Assembly (NCBI GenBank): GCA_031178585.1
Contig: JAPSIT010000026.1
Location: 1-20,719, forward strand
DNA: 20,719 nucleotides
Source of the DNA: Arthrobacter sp.
Lineage (GTDB): Bacteria > Actinomycetota > Actinomycetes > Actinomycetales > Micrococcaceae
Direction of reading: 5' to 3'
The translations under genes and the position numbers were made by a program. Position 1 is the first letter of the stretch, and the number at the start of each line of letters is the position of its first letter. Below are positions 14,896 to 20,719 of the stretch, piece after piece. The notes beneath the pieces are model-generated. The model saw only the letters and a list, made by a program, of their open reading frames with translations. It was not told the DNA's origin and made no database searches.

Positions 14896-14929
14896 CCCTT
14901 CCCACCATTTTTAGAATCAAGGAGTCCAC

Positions 14930-16096
14930 GTGACCTCGGTCAGCCTGGGAATGCCATCCGCCCCGCCTCCCGTCCTTGCTCCGCGCCGCAAGACGCGCCA
15001 GATTAAAGTCGGTCCGGTCGGGGTCGGTTCCGACTCACCCATCAGCGTGCAGTCGATGACCACCACTCCCACCACGGACATCAACGCCACCCTGCAGCAG
15101 ATCGCCGAGCTGACGGCCTCCGGCTGTGACATCGTCCGGGTGGCGTGCCCTTCGGCGGATGACGCCGAAGCCCTTCCGATCATCGCCCGCAAGTCCCAGA
15201 TCCCCGTCATCGCCGACATCCACTTCCAGCCGAAGTATGTCTTCGCAGCCATTGAGGCAGGGTGCGCCGCCGTGCGGGTCAACCCCGGCAACATCCGCAA
15301 GTTCGATGACCAGGTGAAGGAAATTGCCAAGGCGGCGAAAGACCACGGCACCTCCATCCGCATCGGCGTCAACGCCGGTTCGCTGGAGCCTGGCATCCTG
15401 AAAAAGTACGGCAAGGCCACTCCGGAAGCGCTGGTTGAATCCGCTGTCTGGGAAGCATCCCTGTTCGAGGAGCACGGCTTCCACGACTTCAAGATCTCGG
15501 TCAAGCACAACGACCCCGTCATCATGGTGGCGGCCTACGAGATGCTTGCGGAAAAAGGGGACTGGCCCCTGCACTTGGGTGTGACTGAGGCTGGCCCCGC
15601 CTTCCAGGGCACCATCAAATCCGCTACGGCCTTCGGCGCGCTGCTGTCCAAGGGCATCGGCGACACCATCCGCGTGTCCCTCTCCGCCCCGCCAGTGGAG
15701 GAGATCAAGGTGGGCAACCAGATCCTCCAGTCGCTGAACCTGCGTCCGCGCAAGCTGGAAATCGTGTCCTGCCCGTCCTGCGGCCGTGCCCAGGTGGACG
15801 TCTACACCCTCGCCGAACAGGTCACCGCCGGTCTGGAAGGCATGGAGATTCCGCTCCGTGTCGCCGTCATGGGCTGCGTGGTCAACGGACCCGGCGAAGC
15901 ACGCGAAGCTGACCTCGGCGTAGCCTCCGGCAACGGCAAGGGCCAGATTTTTGTGAAGGGCGAAGTCATCAAGACTGTCCCCGAGAGCCAGATTGTTGAG
16001 ACACTGATCGAAGAGGCCATGCGTATCGCAGAAGAGATGGGGGAGGCCGATGGCGAAGATGCTGTCAAGGGTAGCCCCGTGGTTAGCGTCTCATAA
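14930..16096 (+). CDS. ispG: 4-hydroxy-3-methylbut-2-en-1-yl diphosphate synthase (flavodoxin/ferredoxin)
   Basis: The 388-aa enzyme makes HMBPP from MEcPP, the seventh enzyme of the MEP pathway that begins with dxr upstream. The N-terminal TIM barrel starts with [14 protein letters not shown] (37-50). The C-terminal domain carries the 4Fe-4S ligands Cys281 and Cys284 (CPSCGR), Cys316 ([10 protein letters not shown]) and Glu323. Those three Cys and one Glu match the ligand set known for the Thermus enzyme. It starts at GTG 14930 with AAGGAG 5 nt before it, the strongest ribosome site in this block. The first 20 residues are Pro-rich and not part of the fold. The last 47 nt overlap the GNAT gene. 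Confidence 0.97.
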   Translation: MTSVSLGMPSAPPPVLAPRRKTRQIKVGPVGVGSDSPISVQSMTTTPTTDINATLQQIAELTASGCDIVRVACPSADDAEALPIIARKSQIPVIADIHFQPKYVFAAIEAGCAAVRVNPGNIRKFDDQVKEIAKAAKDHGTSIRIGVNAGSLEPGILKKYGKATPEALVESAVWEASLFEEHGFHDFKISVKHNDPVIMVAAYEMLAEKGDWPLHLGVTEAGPAFQGTIKSATAFGALLSKGIGDTIRVSLSAPPVEEIKVGNQILQSLNLRPRKLEIVSCPSCGRAQVDVYTLAEQVTAGLEGMEIPLRVAVMGCVVNGPGEAREADLGVASGNGKGQIFVKGEVIKTVPESQIVETLIEEAMRIAEEMGEADGEDAVKGSPVVSVS

Positions 16097-16946
16097 AGAC
16101 GGAGCCACCCCGGACGGCGTGACCGTCCGGGCACTCGGCGCCGCAGACACAGCCGGCCTGCGCGAGCTGGCCGGCGTCGATCCGGTGGCCAACGTCTTCA
16201 TCCTTGCCCATCTGGAAACAACAGGAACCGCTGCCCCCACCCCCGGGGGAGCCAATGTTCTGGGGGTTTTCGACGGCGACGTGCTGGTTGGCGCCTGCTG
16301 GGCAGGCGCCAACCTCGTGCCGGTCCAGCTGGCGCCGGCCCTGGCTGGAGCGGTGTCAGCTGCGGCCCATCGTTCCAGGCGCCGGTACGCGTCGATCTTT
16401 GGTCCGGCACCCACCGTGCTGGCGCTGCATGGCGAGCTGGAGAAACTAGGGCACCAAGCCCATGAGGTGCGGCCGGCCCAGCCGCTGATGACCATTGACG
16501 GGCCACCCGCCGTCGAGCCCAACTGGCACCTGGGCTTCGGCCAGGATTCGGATTTCGAGACCATCCTGCCTGCCTGTGCGGCGATGTTCGAAGAGGAAGT
16601 TGGCTATTCGCCCTACCTCGGGGGCCGCGACTTCTACAGCAGGCGGGTGGCGGGACTGATCCGCCAGGGCCACTCTCTCGTTCATATCAAGGACGGCGAG
16701 GTGGTCTTCAAGGCCGAGCTCGGCGCCGTGACCCGGGACACCACGCAGGTGCAGGGTGTGTGGATGAATCCCGGCTACCGGGGCCTCGGCCTCAGCGCGG
16801 GCTACATGGCGGCGGTGGTGCTGCTGGCCCAAAAAATGGCGCCTGTGACCAGTCTCTACGTCAACGACTACAACTCCCGCGCCCGCGCCACTTATGAGCG
16901 GGTCGGCTTCCGGCAGGTCGGAACTTTCGCGACGGTCCTTTTCTGA
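16050..16946 (+). CDS. GNAT family N-acetyltransferase with N-terminal DUF4081-like domain
   Basis: The 298-aa product ends in a GNAT domain. Motif A lies around residues 231-255 ([19 protein letters not shown], with the RGLGLS acetyl-CoA loop), and the closing segment [18 protein letters not shown] is typical of the fold. The first half (NVFILAHLE, then VPVQLAP) matches the DUF4081 type seen in the Rv2867c position next to ispG in mycobacteria. Substrate unknown. ATG 16050 overlaps the end of ispG by 47 nt but has GGGGGAGG 3 nt before it, so it is preferred. Met4 (16059) is an alternative. It is probably transcribed with ispG. Confidence 0.88.
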   Translation: MAKMLSRVAPWLASHKDGATPDGVTVRALGAADTAGLRELAGVDPVANVFILAHLETTGTAAPTPGGANVLGVFDGDVLVGACWAGANLVPVQLAPALAGAVSAAAHRSRRRYASIFGPAPTVLALHGELEKLGHQAHEVRPAQPLMTIDGPPAVEPNWHLGFGQDSDFETILPACAAMFEEEVGYSPYLGGRDFYSRRVAGLIRQGHSLVHIKDGEVVFKAELGAVTRDTTQVQGVWMNPGYRGLGLSAGYMAAVVLLAQKMAPVTSLYVNDYNSRARATYERVGFRQVGTFATVLF

Positions 16947-17015
16947 CCGGCCTTGGTTGCGGCTTCTGACTGACCTGCGCTGTGGCCTGCGGAAGCTGCC
17001 TCGCCATGTTGCCGG

Positions 17016-17021
17016 TAGATT
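17016..17021 (+). promoter_or_regulatory. Candidate -10 box for proS
   Basis: TAGATT in the 120-nt gap before proS matches 4 of 6 consensus positions and would start transcription near 17028, giving a leader of about 39 nt. The matching -35 is poor. The rest of the gap shows no terminator or riboswitch that I recognise. Confidence 0.4.
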
Positions 17022-17066
17022 AGTACCCAGACAATTTGCACTTTCCCCAGAAACGGATGCTTACCC

Positions 17067-18878
17067 GTGGTTCTTCGACTTTCCAAGCTGTTCCTGCGCA
17101 CCCTGCGTGAAGATCCCGCCGACGCCGAGGTGGCGAGCCACCGGCTCCTGGTCCGTGCCGGCTACATCCGCAGGGCAGCACCCGGCATCTACACCTGGCT
17201 GCCGCTGGGTCTGACCGTACTACGCAAGGTGGAGCAGGTGATCCGCGAGGAGATGGCCGCCATCGGCGCCCAGGAAGTCCACTTCCCGGCACTGCTGCCC
17301 AAGGAGCCCTACGAGGCCACGAACCGCTGGACCGAGTACGGTGAGGGCATCTTCCGCCTCAAGGACCGCAAGGGCGGGGACTACCTGCTGGCGCCCACAC
17401 ACGAGGAAATGTTCACGCTGCTGGTCAAGGACCTGTACTCCTCCTACAAGGACCTGCCGCTGAGCATCTACCAGATCCAGAACAAGTACCGTGATGAGGC
17501 CCGGCCGCGCGCCGGCCTGCTGCGCGGCCGCGAATTCATCATGAAGGACTCCTACTCCTTCGACGTGGACGACGCCGGGCTGGACGCCAGCTACAACGCG
17601 CACCGTGCCGCGTACCTGAAGATCTTCGAGCGCCTCGGCCTGGAAGTGATTCCCGTAGCCGCCACCGCCGGCGCCATGGGCGGTTCCAGGAGCGAGGAGT
17701 TCCTGCACCCCACCGAGATCGGTGAAGACACGTTCGTGCGGTCGGCAGGCGGCTACGCCGCGAATGTCGAGGCCGTGACCACAGTGGTCCCCGCCGAGAT
17801 TGACTACACCAACGCTCCGGCGGCCGAGATCCGGGACACCCCGAACACGCCCACCATCGACACGCTCGTGGCCGCGTCCAACGAGATCGTTCCGCGCAGC
17901 GATGCCGACGGCGGCCCCTGGACTGCCGCCGACACCCTCAAGAACGTGGTCCTCGCCGTCACCCTGCCCACGGGTGAGCGCCAGATCGTCGTCATCGGTG
18001 TACCGGGCGACCGCGGAGTGGACCTCAAGCGCGTCGAAGCCAACATCGGCGCGTACCTCCCCGTCGCCGGGGAAATCAACGTCGAAGCTGCTGGCGACGA
18101 GGACCTGGCAAAGAATCCGCTCATCGTCCGCGGCTACCTTGGCCCGGGAATGTCGCTGGACGAACCCCTCCTCGGCCTGGAAGGCGCCGCCAAGCTCCTT
18201 TACCTGGTGGACCCGCGCGTCGTTGCCGGCACTTCCTGGGTGACCGGAGCAAACATGGCCGGCAAGCATGTCTATGGCCTCGTCGCAGGACGGGACTTCG
18301 GCTGGGACGGCACCATTGAGTGCACAGAGGTGCGTGCCGGCGACGAAGCCCCCGACGGCTCCGGCCCGCTCGAAACGGCCCGTGGCATCGAGATGGGGCA
18401 CATCTTCCAGCTCGGCCGCAAGTACGCCGAGGCCCTTGAACTAAAGGTCCTGGACCAGAACGGCAAGCAGGTTGTGGTGACCATGGGCTCCTACGGCGTG
18501 GGTGTTACGCGTTCCGTCGCTGCGCTGGCCGAGTCGTACCACGACGCCAAGGGCCTCGTCTGGCCGCGGTCCGTGGCTCCGGCCGATGTCCACGTCGTGG
18601 CCGTCGGACGGGGCGAGGAGATCTTCGCCGCAGCCGAGCAGCTCGCGCAGGAACTCGAAGCCTCCGGGCTCGACGTCATTTACGACGACCGGCCCAAGGT
18701 CTCCCCGGGCGTGAAGTTCGGCGACGCGGAGCTCATCGGTGTCCCCACCATCCTTGCCGTCGGCAAGGGACTCGTGGACGGCGTCGTCGAAATCAAGGAC
18801 CGGCGCAGCGGCGAAGCGGAAAACGTGGCAGTGGACAAGGCCGTTGACTTCGTGGTCAACGCTGTCCGCAACAGCTAA
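17067..18878 (+). CDS. proS: Prolyl-tRNA synthetase (bacterial type with editing insertion)
   Basis: The 603-aa class II synthetase charges tRNA-Pro. Motif 1 (about 67-78, [12 protein letters not shown]), the PTHEEMF segment (110-116), motif 2 (140-161, [22 protein letters not shown]) and motif 3 (473-489, [17 protein letters not shown]) are all present. A YbaK-like editing insertion lies between motifs 2 and 3 (about 225-410), which in this enzyme type removes mischarged alanine. A C-terminal anticodon-binding domain follows (VHVVAVG to the end). The length is normal or slightly longer than the usual 565-590. It starts at GTG 17067 with only a weak GGATG before it, and the protein begins as family members do ([20 protein letters not shown]). 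The permease gene follows after 18 nt. Confidence 0.97.
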   Translation: MVLRLSKLFLRTLREDPADAEVASHRLLVRAGYIRRAAPGIYTWLPLGLTVLRKVEQVIREEMAAIGAQEVHFPALLPKEPYEATNRWTEYGEGIFRLKDRKGGDYLLAPTHEEMFTLLVKDLYSSYKDLPLSIYQIQNKYRDEARPRAGLLRGREFIMKDSYSFDVDDAGLDASYNAHRAAYLKIFERLGLEVIPVAATAGAMGGSRSEEFLHPTEIGEDTFVRSAGGYAANVEAVTTVVPAEIDYTNAPAAEIRDTPNTPTIDTLVAASNEIVPRSDADGGPWTAADTLKNVVLAVTLPTGERQIVVIGVPGDRGVDLKRVEANIGAYLPVAGEINVEAAGDEDLAKNPLIVRGYLGPGMSLDEPLLGLEGAAKLLYLVDPRVVAGTSWVTGANMAGKHVYGLVAGRDFGWDGTIECTEVRAGDEAPDGSGPLETARGIEMGHIFQLGRKYAEALELKVLDQNGKQVVVTMGSYGVGVTRSVAALAESYHDAKGLVWPRSVAPADVHVVAVGRGEEIFAAAEQLAQELEASGLDVIYDDRPKVSPGVKFGDAELIGVPTILAVGKGLVDGVVEIKDRRSGEAENVAVDKAVDFVVNAVRNS

Positions 18879-18896
18879 CGCCCCGCAGCGCCGGAG

Positions 18897-19691
18897 GTGC
18901 TCTCAGGTTTCGAATCGATCGAGCTCACCACCATCATCCTGATAGTGGTGGCGGGCTTCGCCGCAGGCTGGGTGGATGCCGTGGTGGGAGGCGGGGGCCT
19001 GCTGCAGCTCCCCGCGCTCCTGCTTGTTCCGGGAATCACCCCGGTCCAGGCCCTTGCCACGAACAAGATGGGTTCCATCTTCGGCACCACCACCAGCGCA
19101 GTCACTTACTATGGGCGCGTCCGGCCGGACTTGCGGACGGCCGTGCCCATGGCGGCCATTGCGCTGGCCGGCAGCTTCGGGGGCGCCCTGCTGGCGGCCC
19201 GGCTGCCGGCGGAGGTGTTCAAGCCAATCATTGTGGTGGCACTTGTCGCCGTCGCGCTTTTCACCGCCCTGAAGCCCGACGCCGGGCACCTTACCGTTCT
19301 CAGGCACAACGGCGGCACCCACTACGTGGTCGCCTGCAGCATTGGCGGGGTGATTGGCTTTTACGACGGACTGATCGGCCCGGGCACAGGTTCGTTCCTG
19401 GTGATCGCCCTGGTCTCGGCGATGGGGTACGCGTTCCTGGAAGCAAGTGCCAAGGCCAAGATCGTCAACATGGCCACTAACGCGGGTGCGCTGTTGTTCT
19501 TCCTGCCGCATGGCTCCCTGTTGTGGGGGATCGGCCTGCTGCTGGGGTTGGCGAACATGGCCGGGGGATACCTGGGTGCTCGGACCGCCGTCCGGCAGGG
19601 AAGCCGCTTTGTGCGGCTGGTCTTCCTCGCGGTGGTCGGCGCCCTGATCGTCAAGCTCGGCTTTGACGTCTGGCAGGAAAATTTCGCCTGA
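18897..19691 (+). CDS. TSUP family permease (TauE/SafE-like, sulfite/organosulfur exporter type)
   Basis: The 264-aa membrane protein has about eight hydrophobic helices. The two family repeats are visible: GFAAGWVDAVVGGGGLLQLPALL near the N-terminus, and GGVIGFYDGLIGPGTGSFLVIAL in the second half. The NKMGSIFGTTTS and AKAKIVNMATNAGAL stretches are typical. Family members move sulfite, sulfoacetate, taurine-related anions or other small anions; the substrate cannot be told here. The start is problematic: GTG 18897 is in frame with the proS stop and lies directly on the GGAGG, leaving no ribosome-site spacing. No ATG/GTG/TTG lies at a normal distance, so coupling to proS termination is likely. 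Confidence 0.88.
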   Translation: MLSGFESIELTTIILIVVAGFAAGWVDAVVGGGGLLQLPALLLVPGITPVQALATNKMGSIFGTTTSAVTYYGRVRPDLRTAVPMAAIALAGSFGGALLAARLPAEVFKPIIVVALVAVALFTALKPDAGHLTVLRHNGGTHYVVACSIGGVIGFYDGLIGPGTGSFLVIALVSAMGYAFLEASAKAKIVNMATNAGALLFFLPHGSLLWGIGLLLGLANMAGGYLGARTAVRQGSRFVRLVFLAVVGALIVKLGFDVWQENFA

Positions 19692-19714
19692 GCCCTCAAT
19701 AACGGAACAGCCGG

Positions 19715-20719
19715 CTACGACGGGAACGAATCCCCGCCTGCATGGCCGGGCTCGGGCAGTGCGTGCGGCGCGGGAAGCCCATCAAGTGTCCGCCCGGCCA
19801 GGGTGCTGGCAACCCAGAGGGAACGCGCGAAGTCGCCTTCGTGGCCGGGCTTCGAGGCGTAGTGCAAGGCGTTGTCCACCTCGCGGGCGAGGCTCCACTG
19901 CCGGGCGGTTTCTCCGTCCAGCCCCGCCGCCCTGCTGAAATCCAGGCACCGGGCGCGCAGGCCGGCTCCGGGATCAGTTGCCGGAAGTTCCGAGATGCGG
20001 TTCCACAACACGGGCGCGACCCCAAATTCGGCCTCGCCGATCATCGGCTGCGGATCTATGGCTGCGTAGGTGGGGCGCTGGTGGTTCTCGGAGGCATCCA
20101 GCCTGGCCAGGATGTTCAGGAAGTGGAAGTCGGTGTTGACGAGTACATCGGAACCGGAGCGGCGGCCCACAGCGCCCCTGGTCTGGCAGACTTCCAGCGC
20201 AGCTTCCAGGAGCCACCTGGGGAAGGGCCTCCCCAGCTGCTCCCATTCGGCCGGCAGATCATCGCTCCATTGCTCCGCCCGGGCTGCGATGTGCTCGAAT
20301 TCGCGCCATTGCGGCTCGCTGCCGGGGATCAGGCTCAGCTGGCGCACCAAGCCGCCCCACACTTCAGCGGCAACGTCCATCGGCTCAGTCTGGAGTGACT
20401 TGCCGGCGTCCAGGCGTTCCAGCAGCATCGAGCAGGTGCCCGCGTCTGAGGCCAGCAGCCGGACCGCACCGCGTCCGTTCCAGAGGGCCAGTGCATGCCG
20501 TTCTACCAGGGCCTCGTCATGGGGAAAGGCAACCTTCAGGACCGCGGGAATATCCCCGGCCAGCACAGGCACCACCAGGCCGCCGTGTCCGCTCCAAGGC
20601 AGCGCTCCGGGCTCGAGGTCAAGCGTGAGCCCCCAGCGCTCCATCCGGCTGCTAACCAGCCCGGGGAGGGACGCCAGCCATGCCCGGCCGGCGCTGCTGC
20701 GGGAGTACCGGCGCGCCAA
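19715..20719 (-). CDS. APH(6)/hydroxyurea-kinase family phosphotransferase, 5' end beyond window
   Basis: At least 334 aa, with the N-terminus open at the window edge; the TTG at the edge may not be the real start. The kinase-like fold shows the ATP-site Lys62 in AVLKVAFP. The catalytic loop is LVNTDFHFLNIL (193-204), with Asp197, His199 and Asn202. The metal motif AIDPQPMIGEAEF contains Asp222. The family includes streptomycin 6-kinases and hydroxyurea phosphotransferases, but most chromosomal members in soil actinobacteria have no shown resistance role. The loop begins NTD where HGD is usual. The gene is convergent with the permease (23-nt gap, no clear terminator). Residue numbers count from the window edge. 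Confidence 0.85.
   Translation of the reverse strand: MARRYSRSSAGRAWLASLPGLVSSRMERWGLTLDLEPGALPWSGHGGLVVPVLAGDIPAVLKVAFPHDEALVERHALALWNGRGAVRLLASDAGTCSMLLERLDAGKSLQTEPMDVAAEVWGGLVRQLSLIPGSEPQWREFEHIAARAEQWSDDLPAEWEQLGRPFPRWLLEAALEVCQTRGAVGRRSGSDVLVNTDFHFLNILARLDASENHQRPTYAAIDPQPMIGEAEFGVAPVLWNRISELPATDPGAGLRARCLDFSRAAGLDGETARQWSLAREVDNALHYASKPGHEGDFARSLWVASTLAGRTLDGLPAPHALPEPGHAGGDSFPS

Noticed and set aside
14912..14917. TAGAAT as a -10 for an ispG-only promoter
   Set aside because: Transcription would start about 6 nt before the GTG and lose the AAGGAG site, and no -35 is visible.
17220..18401. 393-codon minus-strand open frame opposite proS
   Set aside because: Antisense shadow; composition mirrors the proS codons and no motif is seen.

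Overview
This window reads as chromosomal DNA from a high-GC actinobacterium. It most resembles a Micrococcaceae member of the Arthrobacter/Pseudarthrobacter group. The basis is GC-rich coding with strong third-position bias, the order dxr - rip1 - ispG - GNAT with proS downstream, a leucine/itaconate-type acyl-CoA cluster with the same gene content as Mycobacterium tuberculosis Rv2498c-Rv2506, and several start codons that sit just after a -10 box. The genus is inferred from general resemblance; no search was run. No rRNA, tRNA, CRISPR, insertion sequence or phage gene was seen, and no gene-free stretch exceeds about 205 bases.

Region 1 (1-8979) is a catabolic operon with a divergent TetR regulator. 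It runs accD1, accA1, acyl-CoA dehydrogenase, scoA, scoB, MaoC-type hydratase and CitE-type lyase. Together these can take isovaleryl-CoA from leucine through methylcrotonyl-CoA, methylglutaconyl-CoA and (probably R-) HMG-CoA to acetyl-CoA and acetoacetate, with the CoA transferase activating acetoacetate. The TetR-accD1 gap carries two copies of GTTA-N8-TAAC. Three gene junctions in the operon are bridged by very short ORFs, two of which start on one gene's stop and end on the next gene's start.

Region 2 (9001-10698) holds a lipase-maturation-factor-like membrane protein on the minus strand. Its divergent spacer to dxr contains a three-tier nested hairpin and four tandem 15-bp repeats.

Region 3 (10699-16946) is the isoprenoid/membrane-protease block: dxr, rip1, ispG and a GNAT acetyltransferase. 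Between rip1 and ispG sit three extra genes: a SatD-like protein with an HTH tail, a membrane partner overlapping it by 4 bp, and a YciI-like protein. The SatD-like/membrane pair is the best candidate for an undescribed system. Its N-terminal motif order (DQRGS, then GDExQG, then GVGIG, then GxAFxxAR) resembles class III nucleotidyl cyclase folds. It has its own promoter, apparently leaderless, with alternating CTGAT/ATCAG elements against the -35.

Region 4 (17067-20719) has prolyl-tRNA synthetase with an editing insertion, a TSUP/TauE-type permease 18 nt downstream, and a convergent APH(6)/hydroxyurea-kinase-family gene that is open at the window edge.
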